Part shown: positions 1 to 7,805 of the stretch, piece after piece
Layout: every line of letters starts with the position of its first letter
Numbering within the stretch: position 1 is the stretch's first letter
Origin: an uncultured Dorea sp.
GTDB lineage: Bacteria; Bacillota; Clostridia; Lachnospirales; Lachnospiraceae
Direction: 5' to 3'
Length of the DNA stretch: 64,000 nt
NCBI GenBank assembly: GCA_910589275.1
Contig: CAJUTH010000003.1
Span: forward strand, 1-64,000
Notes under the pieces: model-generated
What the model was told of the DNA's origin: nothing
Seen by the model: the letters and a program-made list of their open reading frames with translations, nothing else
Database searches by the model: none
Translations under genes and position numbers: made by a program

Positions 1-155
1 CTACAAATATGCTGCATGTCATTTCTCTAAATGGTGCAGACGAATTACAAATTGTTCGGATTATGGCTGCACAGCTTATTTCCTTCACTTTTGTACTGGC
101 AATTTATGTTTACAGGAGCAGGAAAAAGAGGGTGAATAGAAATGTATTTAATTGA
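1..155 (+). CDS. CPBP (CAAX-type) intramembrane protease, C-terminal end only
   Basis: The frame beginning at base 3 is open to a TGA at 153-155 and encodes the last 50 residues of a protein whose start lies outside the window. It contains NMLHVISLNGADELQIVRI followed by a hydrophobic helix and a basic tail (YRSRKKR). The same residues recur at 1733-1804, where they directly follow a GLGDHLFNN segment; that is the third conserved motif (HxxxN) of CPBP/Abi membrane metalloproteases, so the family is inferred from the second copy. The motif itself is not in this fragment. The role in this organism is unknown; relatives act in prenyl-protein processing or bacteriocin self-immunity. Confidence 0.55.
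   Translation, partial: TNMLHVISLNGADELQIVRIMAAQLISFTFVLAIYVYRSRKKRVNRNVFN
6..77 (+). repeat. Direct repeat copy 1 (3' end of CPBP gene)
   Basis: These 72 bases match 1733-1804 at 62 of 72 positions by eye, in the same orientation. Both code for the same stretch of a CPBP protease. The copies lie about 1.7 kb apart and flank a GNAT remnant and an esterase gene, which points to an old gene duplication followed by decay of the second copy. Confidence 0.8.
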
Positions 156-357
156 AAATTACAAAGATAATATACGATTTAACAGACAGTACGAAGAGAT
201 CAGTAAATTTCTTTGCAGATAACGGCTATAACGAGCATTTCCATTGGGGCGTTTTGATTGGGGTATGGCGCACTCATTTTTGGATGTGGAAATGTTATCA
301 AGAAATGCTCTGTATATCATTCACTCGATTTCTGATGAAAACCTCTTAGGACAATAG
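142..357 (+). pseudogene. Decayed GNAT-type acetyltransferase (N-terminal part, two frameshifts)
   Basis: An ATG at 142, with a GAGGGTG ribosome binding site just upstream, opens a frame (MYLIENYKDNIRFNRQYEE...) that stops at 222. The reading continues in a second frame as NGYNEHFHWG and, after a further shift in the GGGG run near 250, as FDWGMAHSFLDVEMLSRNAL to a TAG at 355-357. Joined, the pieces resemble the N-terminal half of GNAT acetyltransferases that carry an EHFHWGRFDW-like segment; the acetyl-CoA-binding half is absent. The start overlaps the end of the CPBP gene by 14 bases. The family assignment is from recall of similar proteins and is moderate. Confidence 0.5.
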
Positions 358-429
358 CAAATAAAATGCACTCGTGGAGAAATCGGTATTTGGAGGATAG
401 CAAGAAATAATGAAGAATAAAAAATATTA

Positions 430-612
430 TTGATAGCAATTATGGCGGCGGCGAAGGCTTTGCCGGAAGGAGTGCCGGTTGGACAACTGGCAGAACCAGA
501 AACAGCGGTTGCAAATGGAATGAAAAAGATAAAGGAATATCCCGACGGGAAGAACGAGATTTCATATGCCTATGCTATTACACGCAAAGAATGGAGTATG
601 CTTGAACGATAA
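430..612 (+). CDS. Short hypothetical protein or gene remnant
   Basis: This 60-residue frame starts with TTG at 430 (an ATG follows at 442) and has no convincing ribosome binding site. The protein contains a Gly/Pro/Glu-rich part (ALPEGVPVGQLAEPETAVANG) followed by a polar tail ending in RKEWSMLER. Composition looks protein-like rather than random, but I do not recognise a family. Because it lies between a decayed GNAT gene and an intact esterase, it may be the 3' remnant of a deleted gene. It could also be non-coding. Confidence 0.25.
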   Translation: MIAIMAAAKALPEGVPVGQLAEPETAVANGMKKIKEYPDGKNEISYAYAITRKEWSMLER

Positions 613-665
613 ATGCGTACTTATTAAATATTTGATTGTGATAATCGAAAGTAGGGAATGACAAT

Positions 666-1586
666 ATGGAGAAATATGAAATAGACAGTGAATTGGCAAA
701 ACTGGCAAAGCAAAAGGCGCCATCAAATATATACCTATATCCGATTGTGAACATGGTAATGAAATTATCTACATGTGCATCAGATGATAAAGTTACCGTA
801 AAAAAATATGCAATATCTGGATATGAGGGCGGAAAACTATCTGCTTTTGTCATTGAGCCAAAGAAAAGCAGTGGGATTCTTCCGTGCATTGTATTTTACC
901 ATGGCGGGGGATTTTTACTAAAGGCGTCAAGGGCACACTACCAGATTGCAAAATGGTATGCGGAAATGGCAAAGTGCAAAGTGATTTTTCCGGATTACAG
1001 ATTATTACCTAAAAATAAATATCCTGTTCCTGTTGAAGACTGCTATTGCATGTATCAGTGGATGCTCAATTGTGCTGATACGTTAGAAATCAATAAGGAT
1101 AAAATCATTGTGACAGGCGATAGCGCCGGAGGAAATCTTGCCGCTGCGGTTACGCTGATGCTATGGGATAGAATGCATATTTCACCCTTGGGGGCAATGC
1201 TGATATATCCGGTTACAGACAGGCGTATGATAACGGAATCTATGAAGAAATATACGGATACGCCTGTTTGGGATGCAACGTTGACAAAAATGTTCTGGAA
1301 GGCATATTTAGGAAATCAAGAGATAAAACAAATTCAATATGCGTCGCCTATAGAAGCAGAATCATTGGAACATTTTCCAAATGTGTATATGGAAGTGGCT
1401 GAGTTTGACTGCCTTCGTGACGAAGGGATTGCCTTTGCAGAAAGATTGCGGGCAGAAGGCGTTTTTACAGAGCTTTATGAAGTGAAGGGTGCGTGTCATG
1501 GCTATGAAACAGTGCTTGAAAGCAGAATTGTAGAAAAAGCCATGCAGAGAAGAATTCAGTGGATTCAATCTGTTTTGAACAAGTAG
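666..1586 (+). CDS. Alpha/beta hydrolase, HSL (family IV) esterase
   Basis: A 306-residue cytoplasmic carboxylesterase-type enzyme, expected to hydrolyse short acyl esters. The family IV oxyanion motif HGGG is at residues 79-82, the nucleophile elbow GDSAG at 151-155 (Ser153), and the other triad members are probably Asp248 (EFDCLRDEG) and His278 (ACHGYE). No signal peptide or membrane helix is seen. The ATG at 666 follows a purine-rich stretch at 648-658. The gene is intact while its neighbours on both sides are decayed. A 7-bp hairpin (1598-1618) follows the stop. The physiological substrate cannot be read from the sequence. Confidence 0.88.
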   Translation: MEKYEIDSELAKLAKQKAPSNIYLYPIVNMVMKLSTCASDDKVTVKKYAISGYEGGKLSAFVIEPKKSSGILPCIVFYHGGGFLLKASRAHYQIAKWYAEMAKCKVIFPDYRLLPKNKYPVPVEDCYCMYQWMLNCADTLEINKDKIIVTGDSAGGNLAAAVTLMLWDRMHISPLGAMLIYPVTDRRMITESMKKYTDTPVWDATLTKMFWKAYLGNQEIKQIQYASPIEAESLEHFPNVYMEVAEFDCLRDEGIAFAERLRAEGVFTELYEVKGACHGYETVLESRIVEKAMQRRIQWIQSVLNK

Positions 1587-1628
1587 TAAATGAAACAACT
1601 TCCTATTTGTCAGGAAGTCACATATTAA

Positions 1629-1825
1629 AAGAAGCTGATCTGGTATATAATCCTTGCCGGAATTATGGGAATCAAATGGGGAATATATGGACGGGGCTTG
1701 GCGACCATTTATTTAATAATACCGTGGCTGCCAATATGCTGCACGTCGTTTCTCTAAATGGTGAGGATGAATTACAACTTGTCCGGATTATGGCTGCACA
1801 ATTGATGTTTTGCCTAAGAAGATAA
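1629..1825 (+). pseudogene. CPBP protease C-terminal remnant with frameshift
   Basis: One frame reads KLIWYIILAGIMGIKWG after a stop at 1626-1628, and the next frame continues NIWTGLGDHLFNNTVAANML. Adding one A near 1680 would rejoin them as GIKWGNIWTGLGDHLFNN, the usual third-motif region (HxxxN) of CPBP membrane metalloproteases. Motifs 1 (EExxxR) and 2 are absent. The 72 bases at 1733-1804 are a diverged copy of the start of the window; after them the sequence departs and ends at a TAA at 1825. This is a 5'-truncated, frameshifted duplicate. Confidence 0.7.
1733..1804 (+). repeat. Direct repeat copy 2 (CPBP fragment)
   Basis: Partner of bases 6-77; about 86 percent identical by eye, same orientation. 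Most differences are silent or conservative, so both copies seem to have been coding for some time after duplication. Confidence 0.8.
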
Positions 1826-1840
1826 CAGATAACGAGAACG

Positions 1841-1878
1841 GCCACGACTCCGGTATTGCCGGAGTGTGGCTTGTTTTT
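1841..1878 (+). terminator. Rho-independent terminator
   Basis: Arms GCCAC-G-ACTCCGG (1841-1853) and CCGGAGT-GTGGC (1859-1870) pair over 12 bp with one bulged G and a 5-base loop, followed by TTGTTTTT. It lies just after the CPBP remnant and would end transcription from the esterase region. Confidence 0.75.
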
Positions 1879-1943
1879 AGCTGGAAATTTTTTAAAATTG
1901 GATATATAATAAAGTAGCAAATCGGAATGTAAGGAGATAAAAA

Positions 1944-2393
1944 ATGTTTGTCAGAGAATATCAAATATCCGACTGCAAAGAAATTACAGAACTATTTTAT
2001 AATACAGTCCACACAGTAAATGCGAAAGATTACACAAAAGAGCAATTAGATGTATGGGCAACAGGACAAGCGGATTTAGAAAAATGGAACCAGACACTTC
2101 AAGAGCATTATAGTATTGTTGCAGTTGATGATGAAATCATTGTAGGCTTCGGGGACATAGATAAAGATGGTTATCTAGACCGTTTGTTTGTTCATGCCGA
2201 TTATCAGGGGAAAGGTATTGCAACTGCTATTTGCAATCAACTGGAGCAAACTGTTAAAGGAGATCTTACTACCTTTGCTTCTATTACGGCAAAGCCTTTT
2301 TTTGAAAAAAGAGGTTATAAGATTGTTAAGGAACAGCAGGTAGAACGACAAGGAATTTTTCTTACAAATTTCTTTATGGAAAAAAACAGATGA
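1944..2393 (+). CDS. GNAT family N-acetyltransferase
   Basis: A 149-residue acetyltransferase that would move an acetyl group from acetyl-CoA to an unidentified amine. The GNAT signature is clear: LDRLFVHADYQGKGIATA at residues 78-95 holds beta-4 and the Q/R-x-x-G-x-A pyrophosphate-binding loop (QGKGIA), and FFEKRGYKIV is the conserved C-terminal aromatic/Tyr segment. The ATG at 1944 follows an AAGGAGAT ribosome binding site. It resembles YafP/ElaA-like stand-alone GNATs often found in accessory regions. It is followed after 13 bases by a broken kinase gene. The substrate is unknown. Confidence 0.88.
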   Translation: MFVREYQISDCKEITELFYNTVHTVNAKDYTKEQLDVWATGQADLEKWNQTLQEHYSIVAVDDEIIVGFGDIDKDGYLDRLFVHADYQGKGIATAICNQLEQTVKGDLTTFASITAKPFFEKRGYKIVKEQQVERQGIFLTNFFMEKNR

Positions 2394-2406
2394 TTTTCTG
2401 TTTAGA

Positions 2407-2930
2407 ATGGAGAAAATGATGATTATTTTAATAACAGGTGCATCGCATACAGGCAAAACAGTTCTTGCACAAAAATTACTCGAAAAATATAAATATCCCT
2501 ATTTTTCAATAGATCATTTGAAAATGGGTTTAATTCGTAGCGGATATACCAAACTCACACCCGAAGATGACGATAAGCTCACAGAGTATCTGTGGCCTAT
2601 TGTTCGTGAAATGATTAAGACCGCCATAGAGAATAAGCAAAACCTTATTATTGAAGGGTGTTATATCTCTTTTGGCTGGGCAAATGATTTTGCAAAAGAA
2701 TATCTTGATAGTATCAGATATTACTGCCTTGTGATGAGTGAAAACTATATTAGAAAGCATTTTGACGATATAAAAAATATGCAAGTGCTGTAGAAAATCG
2801 TATAGATGATGATGGGTGTACTATGGAAAGTGTTTTAGAAGATAATGTGCAGTTTTTAGGACTTGCAAAAAAGCATAATGTAAATATTGTGTTTATTGAT
2901 GATAAGTATGAAATAAATATTGATTTATAA
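2407..2930 (+). pseudogene. P-loop kinase (zeta-toxin/adenylate-kinase-like), frameshifted
   Basis: The first frame encodes MIILITGASHTGKTVLAQKL, a P-loop (GASHTGKT) nucleotide-binding start, and runs to a TAG after residue 128. From about 2780 a second frame continues without a break in sense (YASAVENRIDDDGCTMES... to NVNIVFIDDKYEINIDL, TAA at 2928-2930). One missing T in the run at 2779-2784 (AATATG where AATTATG is expected) explains the shift. The whole gene would encode about 174 residues of a small ATP-dependent kinase of unknown substrate. The likely start is the ATG at 2416 or 2419, because GGAG at 2409-2412 lies at ribosome-binding distance; the ATG at 2407 has none. Confidence 0.65.
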
Positions 2931-3069
2931 CGATGATGGAAATGCGGCTGCTTAGTTGCTATAATGAATAGGAATAGAATCTGAGGCAGAAAACAGATAA
3001 AATCGTATACCAGCATTAAATAGAAGTCGTAATAAGAGAACGATCTATACAAAAACTGAAAGGAAACCT

Positions 3070-4935
3070 ATGAGAAAACTAGCCTTAAATGATGAAATAT
3101 TACTAAAAATCGAGAAGCCTGCCCGCTATATCGGAGGAGAGGTCAACAGCGTCATGAAAGACCCGGAAAGCATCGATATCCGCTTCGCCATGTGTTTTCC
3201 GGACGTCTATGAGATCGGCATGTCTCACCTTGGCATCCAGATCTTATACGATATGTTCAATCGCCGGGAGGACGTGTGGTGCGAGCGGGTATATTCCCCA
3301 TGGGTGGATCTGGACGCGGTTATGAGGGAGCAAAAGATCCCTCTGTTCGCGTTGGAATCCCAAGACCCGGTGAAAGAATTTGATTTTCTGGGAATTACTC
3401 TCCAGTATGAGATGTGTTATACCAATATACTCCAGATTCTAGATTTGTCTGGGATCCCGCTTCATGCAGATGTGAGGACGGATTCTGACCCGATTGTCAT
3501 CGGCGGAGGCCCCTGTGCCTATAATCCGGAGCCTTTGGCAGAGTTTTTCGACCTGTTTTACATCGGGGAGGGAGAGACGGTATACGATCAGCTTTTGGAT
3601 GCATATAAAGCAAATAAGCAGGCGGGCGGCAGCCGGAAGGAATTTCTGGAAATGGCCTGCCGGGTCGAAGGAATTTACGTTCCTTCCTTCTATCGGACGG
3701 AGTATCATGAGGATGGAACCATCGCCAAGGTTTATCCGGTCTATCCGGGAGCGCCGGAGCGGGTGAAAAAGCAGGCGGCGGTAACTATGGCGGACACCCC
3801 CTATCCAAAGGATCCGGTGGTACCTTATATTAAGGTGACGCAGGATCGGGTGGTTCTGGAGGTGCAGAGAGGCTGCATCCGTGGATGCCGGTTTTGTCAG
3901 GCGGGAATGATTTACCGGCCCACCAGGGAGCGCGATGTGGAGCAGCTAAAGGAATACGCATATCAGATGATAAAGAGTACCGGTCATGAGGAAATTTCTT
4001 TAAGCTCCTTGAGCACCAGCGATTACAGCGAGCTGAAAGAACTGGTAGACTTTTTGATGGAAGAATGTAAGGGGAAGGGAATCAATATTTCCCTGCCGTC
4101 GCTGAGAATCGACGCATTTTCACTGGATGTGATGAGCCGGATACAGGATGTGCGCAAGAGCAGCCTGACCTTTGCGCCAGAGGCCGGTTCCCAGAGAATG
4201 CGCAATGTGATCAATAAGGGACTGACGGAAGAAGATATTATCCATGGAGCCGGACAGGCATTTGAGGGCGGCTGGAATAAGGTGAAGCTTTATTTTATGC
4301 TGGGGCTTCCTACTGAGACGGAAGAGGACATGGAGGCGATTGCGTCGCTTGCGGACCGGGTGGCAAGGCGCTATTACGAAATTCCAAAAGAGCAGCGAAA
4401 CGGGAAATGCCAGATCACTGCAAGTTCTTCCTTTTTCATCCCCAAGCCTTTCACTCCATTCCAGTGGGCGCGTATGTTTACCAATGAAGAATACATTGCC
4501 AGAGCGGCGGTGGTAAAGCATGCATTTTTAAACCAGTTAAATAAGAAAAGCCTGCGTTATAACTGGCACGACGCAGAGGTGACTGTCCTGGAGGGCGTAT
4601 TTGCAAGAGGAGACCGGCGGACAGGGGCGGTGATCGAGGAGGCGTACCGGCTTGGCTGTATTTATGATTCATGGACCGAGTGTTTTGACAATGAAAAATG
4701 GATGAAGGCATTTGAAAATACTGGTATCGATATAGAATTTTATAATCTTAGGGAACGGAAGGCAGACGAAATCTTCCCATGGGATTTCATTGATATCGGC
4801 GTGACGAAAGAGTTCTTAAGAAAGGAATGGGAGCGGGCTATGAAGGCCGAAGTTACCCCTAACTGCCGGTCTAAATGCTCTGGCTGCGGGGCGGCTGTCT
4901 GGAAAGGAGGCGTCTGCGTTGAAAGCAAGAATTAA
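3070..4935 (+). CDS. Radical SAM protein, TIGR03960 family
   Basis: A 621-residue cytoplasmic iron-sulfur protein. The N-terminal ~230 residues look like a cobalamin-binding-type Rossmann domain; a radical SAM core follows with the Cx3Cx2C cluster motif CIRGCRFC (Cys269, 273, 276); the C-terminus ends in a Cys-rich knot (CRSKCSGCG). Family TIGR03960 is nearly always followed by, or fused to, a TIGR03936/DUF2344 partner, and here the partner's TTG start overlaps the last 17 bases. The reaction is not established. The pair normally sits upstream of rng and rplU, so a role tied to RNA or ribosome modification is suspected but unproven. The ATG at 3070 has GAAAGGAAA upstream. Confidence 0.9.
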   Translation: MRKLALNDEILLKIEKPARYIGGEVNSVMKDPESIDIRFAMCFPDVYEIGMSHLGIQILYDMFNRREDVWCERVYSPWVDLDAVMREQKIPLFALESQDPVKEFDFLGITLQYEMCYTNILQILDLSGIPLHADVRTDSDPIVIGGGPCAYNPEPLAEFFDLFYIGEGETVYDQLLDAYKANKQAGGSRKEFLEMACRVEGIYVPSFYRTEYHEDGTIAKVYPVYPGAPERVKKQAAVTMADTPYPKDPVVPYIKVTQDRVVLEVQRGCIRGCRFCQAGMIYRPTRERDVEQLKEYAYQMIKSTGHEEISLSSLSTSDYSELKELVDFLMEECKGKGINISLPSLRIDAFSLDVMSRIQDVRKSSLTFAPEAGSQRMRNVINKGLTEEDIIHGAGQAFEGGWNKVKLYFMLGLPTETEEDMEAIASLADRVARRYYEIPKEQRNGKCQITASSSFFIPKPFTPFQWARMFTNEEYIARAAVVKHAFLNQLNKKSLRYNWHDAEVTVLEGVFARGDRRTGAVIEEAYRLGCIYDSWTECFDNEKWMKAFENTGIDIEFYNLRERKADEIFPWDFIDIGVTKEFLRKEWERAMKAEVTPNCRSKCSGCGAAVWKGGVCVESKN

Positions 4936-5674
4936 ATTTCGGAAATACGGCGTATTAAAATTCCTTGGCCATCTGGATGTGATGCGTTTCTTCCAGAAGG
5001 CTATGCGGCGGGCGGAAATCCCCATCGCCTTTACCTCCGGCTACAGCCCTCATATGATCATGTCTTTCGCCCAGCCTCTGGGCCTTGGCATCACCAGCGA
5101 GGGGGAATATTTGGACGTGGAACTGGCGGAGCAGGTTTCATCAAAAGATGCCCTTGCCCGTCTGAATCAGACAATGGCGGAAGGAATCGACGTGGTGAGC
5201 TTCCGGCAGATTCAGGAAGATAAGAAAAGCAGCGGCATGACGATTCTGGCGGCGGCAGAGTATCTGGTTCTGCCAAAAGAAGCAGAAAAATCTGCCCTCA
5301 GGGAGTACAACTGTATCCGGCCGGTATTTCCGGCGACATGGGAAGCACAGATTGGCGCATTTCTTGCTCAGCCGGAGATTGTTGTGCTGAAAAAAACCAA
5401 GCGGAGCGAGAAAGAGGTAGACATCCGGCCGATGATCTATGATTTCCATATGGAACCGGCGGGGATATGTCTGATGCTTGCGGCGGGAAGCGAGGCAAAT
5501 CTAAAGCCGGAGCTTGTGATGGATACCTTCCTGTCCTTTATAAAGGAAGAAGATATGAAGCTTCATTACCACAGAAGGGATCTCTATGCAAAAAATCCGA
5601 AGGAAGACGATGCAGGATTTGTTCCCTTAGAAAGCTTGGGATGGGAGTGTGATCCTGCGGGCAGAAGCCTTTAA
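4919..5674 (+). CDS. TIGR03936 / DUF2344 radical-SAM-associated protein
   Basis: A 251-residue protein that partners the TIGR03960 radical SAM enzyme; in other genomes the two can be fused. It opens with the family hallmark KIRFRKYG-like segment (RIKFRKYGVLKFLGHLDVMR) and contains the conserved SGYSPHMIMSFAQPLGLG stretch. The TTG start at 4919 is supported by AAAGGAGG at 4903-4910, eight bases upstream; there is no ATG near. The start overlaps the upstream gene, so translation is probably coupled. The usual next gene, rng (RNase G/E), is missing here. No catalytic motif is known; it may bind RNA or the radical SAM substrate. Confidence 0.85.
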   Translation: MKARIKFRKYGVLKFLGHLDVMRFFQKAMRRAEIPIAFTSGYSPHMIMSFAQPLGLGITSEGEYLDVELAEQVSSKDALARLNQTMAEGIDVVSFRQIQEDKKSSGMTILAAAEYLVLPKEAEKSALREYNCIRPVFPATWEAQIGAFLAQPEIVVLKKTKRSEKEVDIRPMIYDFHMEPAGICLMLAAGSEANLKPELVMDTFLSFIKEEDMKLHYHRRDLYAKNPKEDDAGFVPLESLGWECDPAGRSL

Positions 5675-5743
5675 GCAGACAGTCATGAGAGCCTTCTTGT
5701 CCGCGGTGGAAGATGAGGCTCCCACAATTGTATAATATGTCGT

Positions 5744-5817
5744 AAAAGATACTGCAAATCAGACGTTTTGTGTATAATAATACAAAAATACAAAATTTGT
5801 CTCATGCAGTATCTTTT
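5744..5817. repeat. Long imperfect inverted repeat, possible terminator
   Basis: A perfect 13-bp inverted repeat, AAAAGATACTGCA (5744-5756) and its complement (5805-5817), encloses a second set of complementary AGAC/GTCT segments and an AT-rich apex. The right arm ends in TTTT then GTTCTT, so the structure can end transcription of the radical SAM pair on the plus strand. It is longer than an ordinary terminator and could also be a decayed mobile hairpin (MITE-like). Confidence 0.5.
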
Positions 5818-5821
5818 GTTC

Positions 5822-5851
5822 TTGCACTTTACTTTAGCATAGTGGTATGAT
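5822..5851 (+). promoter_or_regulatory. Candidate sigma-A promoter for the ybaK-asnA operon
   Basis: TTGCAC (5822-5827) and TATGAT (5846-5851) are separated by 18 bases. It lies after the inverted repeat and about 130 bases before ybaK, leaving a long structured leader. Confidence 0.6.
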
Positions 5852-5866
5852 AAAAAACTAGAAGAG

Positions 5867-5934
5867 CCAGACCTTGCTGTCTGGAAGAAGGCCGCCTGAG
5901 GCAGCCGCAAGATATCCATGCAGGCACGGCTGCC
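5867..5934 (+). promoter_or_regulatory. Structured 5' leader of unknown class
   Basis: Two strong hairpins are visible between the promoter and the ybaK start: CCAGAC (5867-5872) with GTCTGG (5879-5884), loop 6; and GGCAGCCG (5900-5907) with CGGCTGCC (5927-5934), loop 19. A GCAAG at 5906-5910 could pair instead with CTTGC at 5938-5942, which allows an alternative fold. I see no T-box motif and too little sequence for a lysine riboswitch. It may be a regulatory RNA for the amino-acid genes that follow, but its class is not recognised. Confidence 0.4.
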
Positions 5935-5978
5935 CCGCTTGCTGCTTCGTAGGAACCAATGAATACGGAGGGATGAAT

Positions 5979-6479
5979 ATGAGTAAAAAAGAAGTAAAGA
6001 CCAACGCCATGCGTATTTTGGACCGCATGAAAATCCCATATACTTATCAGACCTATGAATGCGATGAATTTTCGGATGGAATTCATACAGCGGACCAGTT
6101 AGGGCTAGATCACGAACGAGTCTTTAAGACCATCGTTACCACCGGGAAAAGCGGCGGCCACTATGTATTTGTAATTCCGATAGAGGAAGAGATTGATTTT
6201 AAGAAAGCTGCGAAAGCGGTAGGGGAGAAGTCTCTGGAGATGCTGCCCTTAAGGGAGCTGACTTTAGTGACAGGATATGTCCGGGGCGGATGTACGTCCA
6301 TCGGCATGAAGAAGAAATTCCCCACCGTTATACAGGAAAGTGCGAGGGCGTTTGAACAGATTTATGTAAGCGGCGGAAAAATCGGCATGCAGCTTAGCCT
6401 TGCGCCGGAAGATTTGAAGAGAGCCACTGATGCAGAATTTGGCGATGTGATCCGCATAGCAGATTATTACGGAGGTTAA
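5979..6479 (+). CDS. ybaK: YbaK/EbsC-type Cys-tRNA(Pro) deacylase
   Basis: A 166-residue member of the YbaK editing-domain family, which hydrolyses Cys mischarged on tRNA-Pro. The protein is the single YbaK fold: DGIHTADQLGLDHERVFKT near the N-terminus, the conserved Lys-containing FKTIVTTGKSG strand, and VRGGCTSIGMKK with the family's G-x-S/T-P-like loop. The ATG at 5979 is preferred over 5973 because GGAGGG at 5967-5972 is then six bases away. It is the first gene of a compact operon with lysC, an amidohydrolase and asnA. It is a free-standing deacylase, not a prolyl-tRNA synthetase insertion domain. Confidence 0.88.
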   Translation: MSKKEVKTNAMRILDRMKIPYTYQTYECDEFSDGIHTADQLGLDHERVFKTIVTTGKSGGHYVFVIPIEEEIDFKKAAKAVGEKSLEMLPLRELTLVTGYVRGGCTSIGMKKKFPTVIQESARAFEQIYVSGGKIGMQLSLAPEDLKRATDAEFGDVIRIADYYGG

Positions 6480-6482
6480 GAT

Positions 6483-7802
6483 ATGAAGAAGGTTGTGAAA
6501 TTCGGAGGAAGTTCCCTTGCCAGCGCGGAACAATTTCAGAAGGTAGGAAAAATCATCCGGCAGGAGGAAGCAAGACGCTACGTGGTCCCTTCCGCGCCGG
6601 GAAAACGATTCCCAAAGGATACCAAGGTAACGGATATGCTCTATAGCTGTTATCATCTGGCGATTCAGGAGAAGAAGTTCGAGGCGGAGCTTGCACAGAT
6701 CAAAGCCAGATTTCAGGAGATCATCGACGGACTGGAGCTGAGCCTAAGCCTTGAGGAAGAATTTAAAGTAATACGAGAGAACTTCAGCAAGAAAGTGGGG
6801 AGGGACTATGCCGCTTCCAGAGGAGAATATTTAAACGGAATGATTATGGCAGAGTATCTGGGCTTCGAATTTATCGACGCGGCGGAAGTGATTTTCTTCG
6901 ATGAAAACGGCAATTTCGACGGAGCAAAGACCCAGAGCGTTCTTTCCGAACGACTGGCGCACACGGAAAGGGCAGTAATTCCCGGCTTCTACGGTATGGC
7001 AGCGGACGGGCGGGTAAAGACCTTCTCAAGAGGCGGCTCGGATGTGACCGGTTCCATCGTTGCAAAGGCAGTCCATGCGGATATGTATGAGAACTGGACC
7101 GATGTTTCCGGATTTCTCATTGCAGATCCGGGAGTGGTGAAGAATCCCAAGGCCATCGACGTGATTACTTACCGGGAGCTTCGGGAGCTTTCCTACATGG
7201 GCGCGTCTGTGCTTCATGAGGACGCCATATTCCCTGTCAGAAAAGAAGGAATCCCAATTAATATCCGCAACACCAATCTGCCGGAGGATAAAGGTACTCT
7301 GATTGTAGAGGCTACCTGCCGGAAACCTCGGTTTACCATTACCGGTATTGCCGGAAAGAAGGATTTTGCATCTATCACCATTGAAAAGGCAATGATGAAC
7401 GCAGAGGTTGGTTTCTGTATGAGGGTTCTGGATGTGTTTGCAAAGAATAACATCTCCATTGAGCATATGCCTTCCGGGATTGATACTATGACAATCCTTG
7501 TTCATCAGGACGAATTTGAGGAGAAAGAACAGAAGGTTCTTGCGGGAATCCACCGGGCAGTAGAACCGGATCTGGTAGAAATGGAATCCGATCTTGCGCT
7601 GATTGCAGTTGTAGGCCGGGGCATGAAATCTACAAGGGGAACTTCTGGAAGAATCTTTTCCGCATTGGCACATGCCAATGTGAATGTACGCATGATTGAC
7701 CAGGGTTCCAGCGAGTTAAATATTATCATCGGCGTGCGCAATCACGATTTTAATAATGCAATTAAGGCGATTTATGATATTTTTGTAACGATACAGGTAT
7801 AA
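6483..7802 (+). CDS. lysC: Aspartate kinase
   Basis: A 439-residue monofunctional aspartokinase; it phosphorylates aspartate, the first step towards lysine, threonine, methionine and diaminopimelate. The amino-acid kinase domain opens with VVKFGGSSLA (residues 4-13) and carries FSRGGSDVTGS for nucleotide and aspartate binding. Two ACT domains fill roughly residues 300-439 (SITIEKAMM..., IAVVGRGMKSTRGTSGR), so feedback control by lysine and/or threonine is expected. It starts three bases after ybaK stops, with GGAGG inside the ybaK 3' end. Co-transcription with asnA places two aspartate-consuming enzymes under one promoter. Confidence 0.95.
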   Translation: MKKVVKFGGSSLASAEQFQKVGKIIRQEEARRYVVPSAPGKRFPKDTKVTDMLYSCYHLAIQEKKFEAELAQIKARFQEIIDGLELSLSLEEEFKVIRENFSKKVGRDYAASRGEYLNGMIMAEYLGFEFIDAAEVIFFDENGNFDGAKTQSVLSERLAHTERAVIPGFYGMAADGRVKTFSRGGSDVTGSIVAKAVHADMYENWTDVSGFLIADPGVVKNPKAIDVITYRELRELSYMGASVLHEDAIFPVRKEGIPINIRNTNLPEDKGTLIVEATCRKPRFTITGIAGKKDFASITIEKAMMNAEVGFCMRVLDVFAKNNISIEHMPSGIDTMTILVHQDEFEEKEQKVLAGIHRAVEPDLVEMESDLALIAVVGRGMKSTRGTSGRIFSALAHANVNVRMIDQGSSELNIIIGVRNHDFNNAIKAIYDIFVTIQV

Positions 7803-7805
7803 GCA

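Noticed and set aside
5852..5972. Lysine riboswitch or T-box before ybaK-lysC
   Set aside because: The leader is too short for a lysine riboswitch and lacks the T-box AGGGTGGNACCGCG element.
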